This document shows, one piece after another, positions 8,502-15,976 of a stretch of DNA of 64,000 bases. The notes beneath the pieces were generated by a model, which was not told where the DNA came from, did no database searches, and saw nothing but the letters and a program-made list of their open reading frames with translations. The DNA is taken from assembly GCF_024704725.1 (NCBI RefSeq), contig NZ_JALIQS010000011.1, forward strand, positions 48,970-112,969, given 5' to 3'. Each line of letters begins with the position of its first letter. Within the stretch, counting starts at the first letter, position 1. The stretch comes from Shinella sp. CPCC 101442 (GTDB taxonomy: Bacteria; Pseudomonadota; Alphaproteobacteria; Rhizobiales; Rhizobiaceae). The translations under genes and the position numbers were made by a program.

Positions 8502-8807
8502 ATGACCGCGAAGATCTATCGTCCCGCCAAGACCGCCATGCAGTCGGGCAAGGCCAAGTCCAACCTTTGGGTTCTGGAGTTCGATGCCGAGAAGCCGCGG
8601 ACGATCGACCCGATCATGGGCTATACGAGCTCCGGCGACATGTACCAGCAGATCAAGCTTTCCTTCGAAACCAGCGAAGACGCGATTGCCTATGCCGAGC
8701 GCAACGGGATCGAGTTTCGCCTGATCGAGCCTAAGGAGGCGACCCGCAAGCGCTGCGCCTATCCGGACAATTTCCGCTTCAGCCGCACGCAGCCTTGGAC
8801 CCACTGA
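8502..8807 (+). CDS. ETC complex I subunit (NDUFS4-like)
   Basis: The protein is 101 residues and matches the ETC complex I subunit conserved region: it begins AKIYRPAKTAMQSGKAK, has WVLEFD, a central P-x-x-GYTSSGDM, EDAIAYAERNGIEF and ends FRFSRTQPWTH. This accessory subunit belongs to NADH:ubiquinone oxidoreductase in alphaproteobacteria and mitochondria, on the matrix/cytoplasmic arm. The ATG at 8502 gives the usual length of the family. An in-frame extension upstream runs into the tRNA remnant and is not coding. Confidence 0.93.
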   Translation: MTAKIYRPAKTAMQSGKAKSNLWVLEFDAEKPRTIDPIMGYTSSGDMYQQIKLSFETSEDAIAYAERNGIEFRLIEPKEATRKRCAYPDNFRFSRTQPWTH

Positions 8808-8816
8808 AAGTCCTTC

Positions 8817-8893
8817 GGCCCCTTAGCTCAGCTGGATAGAGCATCTGCCTTCTAAGCAGAATGTCGCAGGTTCGAGCCCTGCAGGGGTCGCCA
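8817..8893 (+). tRNA. tRNA-Arg(TCT)
   Basis: The 77-base gene folds as a full cloverleaf: acceptor GGCCCCT with AGGGGTC (one G-U pair), D arm GCTC...GAGC, anticodon stem CTGCC/AAGCAG region with loop CTTCTAA (anticodon TCT), T arm with GTTCGAG, discriminator G and an encoded CCA. It lies 9 bases after the complex I gene. Its 3' end is the integration site of the prophage, whose integrase begins 125 bases further. Confidence 0.95.
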
Positions 8894-9017
8894 CTCAATT
8901 GTTTGATATTGTTCCTTTATTTCTCTGCCGCTGTTGCCATCGAGTCGGGGAATAAGGGAACGAAACGGCGACGAAATCCCGAAAGCGGCACGACGAGTCC
9001 CGGAAAACTCCCGGACG

Positions 9018-10148
9018 TCACTGGCCATTTCCCTTCATACCGCCTTTCCGATTCTCCCTTGTTTTGGCTACTCGCTCCATCGCATCGGCAACCTCGGTGT
9101 CGAGAACATGAGCGTATTTCGCCGTCACCGAGATTGAGCTGTGGTTTAACAGCTTTTGCCCCACCTTTAGGTTGCCTGTCTCGCGAACGATCTTCGACGC
9201 TGCATCATGACGAATGTCATGGATCCGCAGGTCGGTGATCCCGCTCTTGTCCTTGAAGCGTCTCCAATGGCTCTGGATGCCAGAGTAAGTAAGGGGATAT
9301 CTCTGGCCGCGTATTTTTCCTCCGGGTTTGGACGAGCGTTTTGCGACGTAGGTGAAGACGAATTCGGGATTGTGGCCGATCAGGGGCTCGAGAACTGCGC
9401 GAATCGATGGCGTGATCTGGGTCACAACCCACTTGTTCCCCTTGCCCTTCGTGCGGATCTGGCCAGTTTTCCAGTTGACTGATGTCCAGCGCAAAAGGGT
9501 CTCGTTGAGCCGCAGGCCGCTCATATGCGCGAATTCAAGCCATGGCAGGTAATCGTCTCGAAGGCCGCTATAGAGAATGTCGGCCTCGTCCTCTTGGATC
9601 TCACGAACTCGCTCGGCTTCTTCCGGCAGCATATGCCCGCGCCAGTCCGGCTCGTTCGACAAGGTAAGCTTCCAGGTCCTGCGCGCCCTCATGAAGAGCC
9701 GCTTCAACACCGCCGTCTCACGGTTGATCGAAGCGTTGGAGACAGTGCCCATAGCACTGTCGTCGTGTTTTTTCTTTTTCCCGTATCGGTTATCTGTTCG
9801 TCGCTTGGCAATGAAGCTCGCCACATGGACATCGGTGACCTGGTCCATTCGCGTGGCGCCACCGATCGACTTGATCAATCGCTCGAGCGATCGATAGGTA
9901 TCGCCCTCAGACGCCTTGCCCGTCATGACCTCTGTCATGTACCGCCCGGCTGCCATAGAAAGGGTGAGCGGGCCGGTGGTGGACCGGCGCCGCTCCTCAA
10001 TCTCAGCCATAGCCTTTATGCGCCAAGCTCGCTCTAGGGCTTCGGCTTCCTTCTTGTTCCGGGTCTTTGAAGATCCTCGAAAAGTATGACCATTGAGTTG
10101 GAACTCAATTTGGTAGAAGGGGCTTTTTGCGTGCTTGTAGACGGACAT
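9018..10148 (-). CDS. int: Tyrosine integrase (prophage)
   Basis: The protein is 376 residues. An N-terminal arm-binding domain (about 1-50, YQIEFQLNGHTFRGSSKTRN) and a SAM-like core-binding domain (about 60-170) precede the catalytic domain with SGLRLNETLLRW (Arg), IHDIRHDAAS (H-x-x-R) and AKYAHV (Tyr). It points at tRNA-Arg, 125 bases away, and should recombine the tRNA 3' end with the phage att. Its start codon lies inside the preceding excisionase gene (115-base overlap). Confidence 0.93.
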   Translation of the reverse strand: MSVYKHAKSPFYQIEFQLNGHTFRGSSKTRNKKEAEALERAWRIKAMAEIEERRRSTTGPLTLSMAAGRYMTEVMTGKASEGDTYRSLERLIKSIGGATRMDQVTDVHVASFIAKRRTDNRYGKKKKHDDSAMGTVSNASINRETAVLKRLFMRARRTWKLTLSNEPDWRGHMLPEEAERVREIQEDEADILYSGLRDDYLPWLEFAHMSGLRLNETLLRWTSVNWKTGQIRTKGKGNKWVVTQITPSIRAVLEPLIGHNPEFVFTYVAKRSSKPGGKIRGQRYPLTYSGIQSHWRRFKDKSGITDLRIHDIRHDAASKIVRETGNLKVGQKLLNHSSISVTAKYAHVLDTEVADAMERVAKTRENRKGGMKGNGQ

Positions 10149-10345
10149 GCTCGTTTCCTGCGGCTTTCGATGAAGTCCAGGATGTCCTTGCGATCAAAGC
10201 CCATCCGAACGCGCTTTTCACCCCGGCCTGTCGGGATGAATGCAATCTCTCCCGCCCTGACGTGTTCGCGCAAGGTCTTTGTTGAAATGGTGAGGAGCTG
10301 CGCCGCCTGATCCGGCGTCAGAAGATCGGCCGATACCTCACCCAT
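10034..10345 (-). CDS. xis: Helix-turn-helix excisionase-like protein
   Basis: The protein is 103 residues. Residues about 8-60 are a MerR/excisionase-type winged helix: LLTPDQAAQLLTISTKTLRE, then GEIAFIPTGRGEKRVRMGFD and KDILDFIESRR. Such small proteins bend att DNA and steer the integrase to excision. AAGGAG precedes the ATG at 10345. The reading frame continues 115 bases into the integrase gene. Confidence 0.8.
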   Translation of the reverse strand: MGEVSADLLTPDQAAQLLTISTKTLREHVRAGEIAFIPTGRGEKRVRMGFDRKDILDFIESRRKRACPSTSTQKAPSTKLSSNSMVILFEDLQRPGTRRKPKP

Positions 10346-10568
10346 CGCCTTGCTCCTTCTCCAGAGCGTCGCGGCCGGCCGGGACATCATCGTCGCCTTC
10401 AATGATCCATGAGCGGATGACTGCTTCAACGTCAGCCTGAGCTCGGTCCTGAAGCTCATCGCGGATTTTGCTTTTTGCCTCGACTTCGTAAGTCCTTCCA
10501 GGACCTTTGGCTCTCAGCCATTTGCCGCCAGACGATGCTTTCCACTCAAGCTTCTTGATCTGAACCAT
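10338..10568 (-). CDS. Hypothetical protein
   Basis: The protein is 76 residues. It begins MVQIKKLEWK and is basic in the first half, acidic at the end. The stop overlaps the excisionase start by 8 bases, so these form one leftward unit with the integrase. It is typical of small rhizobial phage proteins next to the excisionase, but the function is unknown. Confidence 0.65.
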   Translation of the reverse strand: MVQIKKLEWKASSGGKWLRAKGPGRTYEVEAKSKIRDELQDRAQADVEAVIRSWIIEGDDDVPAGRDALEKEQGDG

Positions 10569-10749
10569 GACCGGCCTCCGAGAAATTTTGGATATTACCG
10601 CAGGCGGGTGGATCGATCAAAGCGCCCCCTCCCATATTGCGGATGGCAGCGGCTCCAGTTGCTTCTGTGGTGGCATCGCGCGGATCGATATTGAACAAGC
10701 TAATAGGGCGATATATTTTTAGCGCGGAAGGCGGTTTGAGGAGGTTGAT

Positions 10750-10986
10750 ATGGCCACCAACTTTTTCTCCAGAGGCACATTCGAGCCCGAAGAACTGGGC
10801 GCGCTGAAGGAGGTATTCGACGAAATTATAGAGCAGCCGTGGTTCGATAATTCGCAGGAAAGCAAGGAGAGCTTTGCAAAGTATCTCTTTGAGACTTTCC
10901 CGGCCGTGCACTTCGACCCGCGAAAGCATCGATCGATCATCGAGATGTCCGCGCGCATGTTCTACACGCGCGACGGCGCAAGTTGA
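10750..10986 (+). CDS. Hypothetical protein
   Basis: The protein is 78 residues, soluble and acidic, starting MATNFFSRGTFEPEEL. GAGGAGG precedes the ATG at 10750. It is read against the surrounding leftward operons together with two other small genes (11107-11349, 11370-11570), so this is probably an inserted cargo cassette with its own promoter in 10569-10749. Confidence 0.65.
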   Translation: MATNFFSRGTFEPEELGALKEVFDEIIEQPWFDNSQESKESFAKYLFETFPAVHFDPRKHRSIIEMSARMFYTRDGAS

Positions 10987-11106
10987 TTTCGATAGGCGAT
11001 GATTGCCGATCACATTGCGGGTAGATCCCACGGGTAGATTTTTCGGATCTGCCTTGGAACGAATCTGCCAGTCCCGCATTTCAGGCGAAAATATGGGAGG
11101 GCGCCA

Positions 11107-11349
11107 ATGTTGAAGATGGAATGGAAAGAGCCAATCGAAATTCAGCTTGGGACAATTGGGACCCGAAAAGTGGAAGGGCCCTTCGAAGCGCTGATCTATC
11201 TCATTGACAACTGGCCCAATCGCTCTGGCCCCGATTTTGTCAAAGCGAAAGTTACGTGCAAGGCAGCGGTTGAAGGCCGCGCCGATGCCGAGGTTGCTCG
11301 TCGCGACTTCCTTGCTGCCGCTAAAGAAGTTCATTGCTACATGAACTGA
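11107..11349 (+). CDS. DUF982 domain protein
   Basis: The 80-residue protein fits the DUF982 pattern: a short strand region, then EALIYLIDNWPNRSGPDFVK, a helix ending in AAVEGRADAEVARRDFLAAA and a final KEVH. DUF982 proteins are numerous in Rhizobiaceae chromosomes, plasmids and phages, and have no known function. GGAGGGC lies a few bases before the ATG. Related copies are at 28061-28309, 62958-63134 and 63513-63794. Confidence 0.8.
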   Translation: MLKMEWKEPIEIQLGTIGTRKVEGPFEALIYLIDNWPNRSGPDFVKAKVTCKAAVEGRADAEVARRDFLAAAKEVHCYMN

Positions 11350-11369
11350 CGAACGCCGGAGCATCTCCA

Positions 11370-11570
11370 ATGAGCACGAATACACCTGGTCCGGCATATC
11401 GGTCGTTGTGGGGTGATCTTGATGAGAGCGCACGCGTTGCCCGGGAGATCGCAGAAGCGGAAAAGAAAGCGCGGGACGAGAAGACACGTAAACTGAAGGA
11501 AGCTCGTCTGCAGCGTCCGTCGTCCGGTAACCGAGCGACGCCGTCAGAGCCCGTCGACGCCCCAGAATAG
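11370..11570 (+). CDS. Hypothetical protein, coiled-coil
   Basis: The protein is 66 residues with a charged helical middle (ARVAREIAEAEKKARDEKTR) likely to form a coiled coil and a Pro/Ser-rich tail. GGAG precedes the ATG at 11370. It is the third gene of the small rightward cassette. Confidence 0.55.
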   Translation: MSTNTPGPAYRSLWGDLDESARVAREIAEAEKKARDEKTRKLKEARLQRPSSGNRATPSEPVDAPE

Positions 11571-11582
11571 CGAGGTTGTCGT

Positions 11583-12272
11583 TCATTGGTTCACACCTCC
11601 GCATACATCTGGCGCGGCCTTCATGGCCGTGGTATTCGTTGCCTCGTTCATTTCCGTATCCATATCCCTATGTGAGATTGAACCGCGGTCCGGAAGCGCT
11701 CCAACGCTTGCCGGACCATTTGCATTGAGGGCGGCCGGGACGAAGACAGGCACCATCTCGAAGCCGGCAGGAGCGATTTCGCCGAAGAGGTCGATGCACG
11801 AAACGCCGAGGCGAAGGTGGGCAAGCTCGCCAGCGGTGACGTAGCCGATCTTTTCAAAGCCCTTGGCGAGGATCAGAGCATCGCGCTCCCGGCGCACGGT
11901 TTCGGCGTCGGCAGCATGATTGCTGGCGTCGATCTGGAGTGCCTTTACCTCGGCCTCGGCTTTCGCGAGCTTCGCGGCGAGGTAGACCATGGAAAACGGA
12001 TCGTTTCCTGTGGTCTCGGCGCAAAGCTCCTCCTCATCAGACAGACGCTTGATGCCGGTGCGCAGTTCGGCGTTCTCTTGTTCCAGCTGGTCAAAAAAGA
12101 TGATGCGCCGTGCGAGGTCAGCGAACGGGTCCGTTTGCTCTGTGCGGTGCTGATCGAATTCGCCTTCGAATGCTTCCGGCCGGCGCACAGTGGCATGCAT
12201 AGAACCATCGCCGTTCCGGATCATGCCCCAGTCGTCATAATCGAACGGGCGATACTGCAGCTGATCAACCAT
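11583..12272 (-). CDS. Hypothetical phage protein
   Basis: The protein is 229 residues. The middle (about 60-140) is a long charged helix with FFDQLEQENAELRTGIKRL and probably forms a coiled coil. GGAGG stands before the ATG at 12272. It is the last gene of the leftward early operon. Start and stop overlaps link nearly every gene in this operon, so it is expressed from the leftward promoter at 18325-18355. Confidence 0.6.
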   Translation of the reverse strand: MVDQLQYRPFDYDDWGMIRNGDGSMHATVRRPEAFEGEFDQHRTEQTDPFADLARRIIFFDQLEQENAELRTGIKRLSDEEELCAETTGNDPFSMVYLAAKLAKAEAEVKALQIDASNHAADAETVRRERDALILAKGFEKIGYVTAGELAHLRLGVSCIDLFGEIAPAGFEMVPVFVPAALNANGPASVGALPDRGSISHRDMDTEMNEATNTTAMKAAPDVCGGVNQ

Positions 12273-12498
12273 GGTCGCCTCCTGGCAGCACGTCGCCGGC
12301 CGCATCGAGATAGCGGAGCTTCCAAGTCGGATGGTAGCTTCCGCCGTGCTTCTCGCCGTCCAGACGGATTTTGAGCTTGGCACTATAGGTGCCGATGATC
12401 GTGCCGAGGCGTGAACCGGATTTGTTGCCGGTGTATTCCACCCGGCCTCCGCGCTTCGCCGGTACGCGATAGGCGTTGCGGATGTAAGCCATGGTCAT
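12265..12498 (-). CDS. Hypothetical phage protein
   Basis: The protein is 77 residues, basic, with several beta-strand-like stretches (GSRLGTIIGTYSAKLKIRLD). It overlaps the next gene by 8 bases and the previous one by 4. AAAGGATC precedes the start at 12498; an ATG two codons later is also possible. The family is not recognised. Confidence 0.6.
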   Translation of the reverse strand: MTMAYIRNAYRVPAKRGGRVEYTGNKSGSRLGTIIGTYSAKLKIRLDGEKHGGSYHPTWKLRYLDAAGDVLPGGDHG

Positions 12499-12755
12499 GG
12501 CTGATCCTTTCCAGATTTGGCGTTGATGGCGGCGCGGCCGGCTTCCGTGAACTTCCAAGTGTATCCGTAATAGCCGTTGGGATATCGGGAGCGGGTCAAG
12601 AGCTTGTCGGCCTCAAGAGCTTTCAGCCTGGAGAGAACGAGAGCGGGCGAAAACCCGGTTTGGTTCTCCCTGCGAAGCTGGTCGCGGATGTAGTTTGTGG
12701 ATGGGCTGCACGCCTTGTCGACGGCTGAAAGGACCATCTCCTTCGTGAGGATCAT
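12495..12755 (-). CDS. Winged-helix-like hypothetical protein
   Basis: The 86-residue protein reads like a single winged helix: EMVLSAVDKACSPSTNYIRD, then FSPALVLSRLKALEADKLLT and a wing YPNGYYGYTWKFTEAGRAAI. This would bind DNA, perhaps to regulate early genes. It overlaps both neighbours by ATGA-type junctions. Confidence 0.6.
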   Translation of the reverse strand: MILTKEMVLSAVDKACSPSTNYIRDQLRRENQTGFSPALVLSRLKALEADKLLTRSRYPNGYYGYTWKFTEAGRAAINAKSGKDQP

Positions 12756-12934
12756 TCCGCACCGCCTTTCGCTGCTGTGGTGGGGTACAGAAACTCATCG
12801 ACCATGGCGCGATAGATGACGTCGCAGATCTCCCGGTCATCAAGGCCGGACTCGGCGAGCCGGGCCAGTTCGCCGGCGCCGACCGTCTCCATTTCTGGAG
12901 TGGGGTCGTGCGGGATGCTCACGAGATCAACCAT
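12752..12934 (-). CDS. Small hypothetical protein
   Basis: The protein is 60 residues, acidic, with the start at 12934. It overlaps its neighbours by a few bases on both sides. No family is recognised. Confidence 0.5.
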   Translation of the reverse strand: MVDLVSIPHDPTPEMETVGAGELARLAESGLDDREICDVIYRAMVDEFLYPTTAAKGGAE

Positions 12935-13562
12935 GGTCGGCGTCCTTCGCTGAGAGGGCGGGCGCATAGATGTTCCGGCGCTCGACGGTGAAGGTGTAGG
13001 CGGCAACCCACGGGTTTGCGTCCCACGTACCGTCGCCGTTGATGCTCTCCCAAAGATCGGCGTACCAATCGCGCGCGGTCGCCCACTCGTCCCCGCCTAG
13101 GTGCATAGCCGCTGAATTGTTGAAGACGCGGCCTGACGCTTTTCCTTTGAAACAACCTTCAGCGACAGCATCTACCTCGCTGATACTCTGCAACCGCTCG
13201 ACGCGGACGTCGGTGACGGTCAGCGTCAGACGGGATGCCCAGCGCGGCATATGGATCGACGGGCGCCAGCGGCCCGGCTTTGAACGTTCCCAATCCGCAG
13301 CGTAGACGGCTGCGTCGTGGTCATCGTCAGGGCGCAATGTTTGCTGCACGCCTTCGCTCATCCGATAAGCGGTGCGGGGCACGATGGCGTGGTTCTCCTT
13401 CACCCAAAGGCGATCGTCGACAGTAATTCGCAGCTGCTTCGGCAACTGCCCCTCCAGCAGCTGATCAGGCTGGGGCTTTACGATGCGCCTAGTCTGGGTC
13501 TTGCGGCCGTCGAGCAGCGCAAGGACCATCGGCGCGCTGAAAAGGATGGGACGATCAGCCAT
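12927..13562 (-). CDS. ASCH/PUA-like phage protein
   Basis: The protein is 211 residues. The N-terminus RPILFSAPMVLALLDGRKTQ followed by TRR is the signature of phage ASCH-like proteins, and RLWVKENHA, RWASRLTLTVTDVRVERLQ and the late aromatic segment agree with them. ASCH domains have a PUA-like fold and probably bind RNA or modified nucleotides. Phage members are common in early regions, with unknown roles. Confidence 0.75.
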   Translation of the reverse strand: MADRPILFSAPMVLALLDGRKTQTRRIVKPQPDQLLEGQLPKQLRITVDDRLWVKENHAIVPRTAYRMSEGVQQTLRPDDDHDAAVYAADWERSKPGRWRPSIHMPRWASRLTLTVTDVRVERLQSISEVDAVAEGCFKGKASGRVFNNSAAMHLGGDEWATARDWYADLWESINGDGTWDANPWVAAYTFTVERRNIYAPALSAKDADHG

Positions 13563-13598
13563 TGTCCTGGCCCCCGGTCGCGTCGATGGTGGCCATGG

Positions 13599-13838
13599 TC
13601 AGTCCTCCTCGTGGTGAACGACTTGCGGCACGGCCTGGAATGCCTCTTCGAGCATCTTTTCAGGCTGGCTTATGGTGTTGTGGGAAATGGATCGGCGCGC
13701 CTCTTCGGCAGGCGACAGATGGATGGTCCATGATTGCCGGCGAACCACGATCGGACCCGGAAGGTGGATCTCGACACGGTCGCCGTCGATCACGACTTTG
13801 CCGCCAGCGCGGCAATGCACGGTGTGCTTTTCAGCCAT
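13599..13838 (-). CDS. Hypothetical phage protein
   Basis: The protein is 79 residues. The first half is beta-rich (KVVIDGDRVEIHLPGPIVV), the second helical. The ATG at 13838 overlaps the end of the Lar-like gene. The 36 bases between this gene and 13562 hold a 13-codon open frame (from ATG 13598) with GGAGGAC upstream, whose stop overlaps the next start, so it may act in translational coupling. Confidence 0.55.
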   Translation of the reverse strand: MAEKHTVHCRAGGKVVIDGDRVEIHLPGPIVVRRQSWTIHLSPAEEARRSISHNTISQPEKMLEEAFQAVPQVVHHEED

Positions 13839-14547
13839 GGTCGCCTCCGGTCGTACCTGTGGCGGAACCATCCCCTGCGGAGCCCTTACGGGTGGAGAGG
13901 GCTAGAAGCTGGTTCTTGATGGAGTGGTAGCCGTCGCATTTATCCCATAAGGCTTCGAATTCGAGACGCGCCGCCAGGTTCTCGGCTTCTTTGACGGTCA
14001 GATTGATTGTCTCGCGTCCCTCGTTGGAGAGGGAACGGGGAGGGTGGGCGTAGAGGGGGCGAGCTTCGTGACCACCGTATCCATAACCTTCGGCTTGTGC
14101 CTTGGTCGGATAGACGGTCATTGCGTATTCCCACAGGCCGTCACCAATGATCCGGTGATGATCAATCACATCCTGCTTATATTTTGGCTGCCACGCCACC
14201 GGCTCGCTCTCTACCGCCGGGACATCGACAAGGGCGGCGGCGATTTCACGAACGGTTCCTGCGCGTTCTGCCGTGAACTCGTTGCTCTGCTCATAGTCTT
14301 CGCAATACTCAAAGTTGAACCCGGATGACGACGCCTCAAAACCAGCGTTGTACGCCTTCATGATCGCGGCTTCATCCACCCCCTGCTGCGTCTGTTCAGC
14401 AAGAGCGGCGCGACGGTTCCAGAATGGCGCAGATAGATGGAATTCGCCGGGTACCGTGGCTTTGCAATCGTAGCACTGGATATCCCAACTGCTCGGGCAG
14501 ATGTTGGTGCCGCCGCAAAACGGGCACGGCTTCAGTTCGATCTTCAT
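13831..14547 (-). CDS. Lar-like restriction alleviation protein with long C-terminus
   Basis: The protein is 238 residues. Residues 1-50 form the Lar-type zinc ribbon: LKPCPFCGG, then IQCYDCKA. Lar of the Rac prophage lessens type I restriction, and phage members are usually short. Here about 180 more residues follow, with EPVAWQPKYK (a phage segment often seen with Lar-like ribbons) and a helical tail. Zinc binding is well supported; the restriction-alleviating role is inference. Confidence 0.7.
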   Translation of the reverse strand: MKIELKPCPFCGGTNICPSSWDIQCYDCKATVPGEFHLSAPFWNRRAALAEQTQQGVDEAAIMKAYNAGFEASSSGFNFEYCEDYEQSNEFTAERAGTVREIAAALVDVPAVESEPVAWQPKYKQDVIDHHRIIGDGLWEYAMTVYPTKAQAEGYGYGGHEARPLYAHPPRSLSNEGRETINLTVKEAENLAARLEFEALWDKCDGYHSIKNQLLALSTRKGSAGDGSATGTTGGDHG

Positions 14548-14942
14548 GGCTTCTCTCCCTGGATGAGGGTGCGGGAAACATCGGCGTGAAGCTGACGCAC
14601 TTCCTCAAGCGCTGCGTTGTATCGTGTGGCTCTGGTGGGGTATGCCGCATTCATCTCGGCGTCGGCCTTCGCATTGGTGACGCCGTCGATGATGTATTCC
14701 TCAGCTCGGGATAGAAGCGAACGCAGTTCCGCCGTCTCCCGCTGCATCGCCTCTAGCTTGAGGGCGAGGGCGGCGTAGATATCGGCGCGGATATAGCGGG
14801 GGCTTTCGGTGGTCGCGGCGGCACAGGTCCAGAACCCGCCGTTCGGGCCGTTGCCGTCCTGAGCAACAGCGATCCACTCCGGCGCGTCGGGATGTGTCAC
14901 GCCTTCCATTGCCTTCTCTATGGTCTCTGAGGGGGAGTTCAT
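14544..14942 (-). CDS. Hypothetical phage protein
   Basis: The protein is 132 residues. It has a globular N-terminal part (PEWIAVAQDGNGPNGGFWTC) and a helical C-terminal half (LEAMQRETAELRSLLSRAEE) that may be a coiled coil. It overlaps the Lar-like gene by ATGA. The family is not recognised. Confidence 0.55.
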   Translation of the reverse strand: MNSPSETIEKAMEGVTHPDAPEWIAVAQDGNGPNGGFWTCAAATTESPRYIRADIYAALALKLEAMQRETAELRSLLSRAEEYIIDGVTNAKADAEMNAAYPTRATRYNAALEEVRQLHADVSRTLIQGEKP

Positions 14943-15196
14943 GCGTCACCACAAGTTGAGTGGGAACAAAATTCACCCCCCGGCATTTCTTCCGCAGATT
15001 GTCCGCAAAATGCGATGGAGGTAGCCAGATGAAAGTTCGAAATCGGATCACCGGCTGGTTCATCAAGAAGGCTGTGGCGTTCGCGGTCACATTCCATCGC
15101 GCCACGGTGCGGGTTGAGCAGTTGATCATCGCGAAGTACCTCGCGACCAACTCTCGCGCCTGATCTACCGGCCAAGCTGTTCTGCACCTCGGTCAT
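14939..15196 (-). CDS. Possible hypothetical protein between coupled genes
   Basis: The 85-residue frame fits exactly between its neighbours: its ATG overlaps the stop of 15193-15621 and its stop overlaps the start of 14544-14942, both as ATGA. Such spacing favours a real gene. The composition (many Arg, Cys, Ser) is odd, and a rightward frame with a strong ribosome binding site lies inside it (15029-15163). Only one of the two may be real. Confidence 0.35.
   Translation of the reverse strand: MTEVQNSLAGRSGARVGREVLRDDQLLNPHRGAMECDRERHSLLDEPAGDPISNFHLATSIAFCGQSAEEMPGGEFCSHSTCGDA
15029..15163 (+). CDS. Possible small basic protein, antisense to early operon
   Basis: The 44-residue frame starts MKVRNRITGWFIKKAVAF after a near-perfect ribosome binding site (GGAGGT). 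It is basic and hydrophobic, with an amphipathic helix-like middle. It is read against the leftward operon and overlaps the frame 14939-15196. Confidence 0.4.
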   Translation: MKVRNRITGWFIKKAVAFAVTFHRATVRVEQLIIAKYLATNSRA

Positions 15197-15621
15197 GCTG
15201 GCCCCCTAGCTGACAGCCGACCGGCAATCGCAAGCCCCTGCATGATGCGGTTTGTGCAATAGGTGAGGGCCTCGGGCTCGTCGTAGTCGTTCCAGAGCCC
15301 GAACAGCGTGTTTGCCAGCGCGTGCGGCTCGATGCCCTTGCTTTCCCAGTAGGTTCGCTCGTTCATGGCGTGCTGCGCGGCGTGCTCTTCGGGGCAGAGG
15401 GGCAGGGCGAAACGATCCGGCGCCTTGGTCTGCTTGCCCCGACCGAAATGGCCATGGAAAAGATTGGCGTAGGAGAGGTGGGCAGCCTGAACACCCATGC
15501 GACCGGTGACGACGCACGGCAGCTCGTGGAGGAACGCGAGATAGTCGCTGCGCTTCTTCGGCCGGCGCTTCGGCGGCTCGGGCTCGGTGCGGAATGCCGC
15601 GGTGTTTATGCGCATAGCCAT
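15193..15621 (-). CDS. HNH-type nuclease (DUF968/Ref-like)
   Basis: The protein is 142 residues. PCVVTG, AAHLSY, RGKQTKAPDRFALPLC and EEHAAQHA form the histidine/cysteine pattern of phage Ref/DUF968-type HNH nucleases. P1 Ref is a RecA-dependent nuclease; the phage relatives stand near recombination genes as here. The ATG at 15621 sits in the stop of the previous gene (TGATG). Confidence 0.7.
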   Translation of the reverse strand: MAMRINTAAFRTEPEPPKRRPKKRSDYLAFLHELPCVVTGRMGVQAAHLSYANLFHGHFGRGKQTKAPDRFALPLCPEEHAAQHAMNERTYWESKGIEPHALANTLFGLWNDYDEPEALTYCTNRIMQGLAIAGRLSARGPA

Positions 15622-15806
15622 CACATCCACTCCAGTCCGGAAAGCATTTCCTTCTGCGCTTCTGCGCGCTCGGGGCGGCAGCCGATCTCGTTGCGGAGCT
15701 GGGTGACCTTGATCTGTGTTTCGATCTTGCCCATCAGGGTCTTCACCCGCATATCGGGGTGCTTCTTGACCATGGCGGCGAGCATGCGGCGCTGTTCTTC
15801 GGTCAT
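15621..15806 (-). CDS. Small hypothetical protein
   Basis: The 61-residue protein starts MTEEQRRMLAAMVKKHPDMR and is helical and charged. It overlaps the small membrane protein gene upstream (ATGA) and the nuclease gene downstream (TGATG), so it belongs to the leftward operon. The function is unknown. Confidence 0.6.
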   Translation of the reverse strand: MTEEQRRMLAAMVKKHPDMRVKTLMGKIETQIKVTQLRNEIGCRPERAEAQKEMLSGLEWM

Positions 15807-15976
15807 GTGACGCTCCCTAGGAAAGCGAAGCCCCAGGCGACGATGCCGAAGACAAAGACGCAGCCGAGGGCGACAATGCTTTCGGTGCCCGTGCGGGTGA
15901 ACGACAAGACCAAGCTGGCGGTCGATAAGAAAACGCACAGAGCGCTCAGCGCGTAGGCGATGAGGGAGGCGATCAT
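15803..15976 (-). CDS. Small membrane protein (57 residues)
   Basis: This short frame starts MIASLIAYALSALCVFLSTA, then TRTGTESIVALGCVFVFGIV, and so carries two hydrophobic segments (about 3-25 and 34-53). Its start overlaps the NinB stop and its stop overlaps the next start, both ATGA, which supports translation. It may be a small inner-membrane protein of the early operon; no family is recognised. Confidence 0.6.
   Translation of the reverse strand: MIASLIAYALSALCVFLSTASLVLSFTRTGTESIVALGCVFVFGIVAWGFAFLGSVT

Noticed and set aside
10546..11604. A 352-residue reverse-strand open frame
   Set aside because: It covers three rightward small genes, one a recognisable DUF982 protein with good ribosome binding sites, and shows no family pattern.
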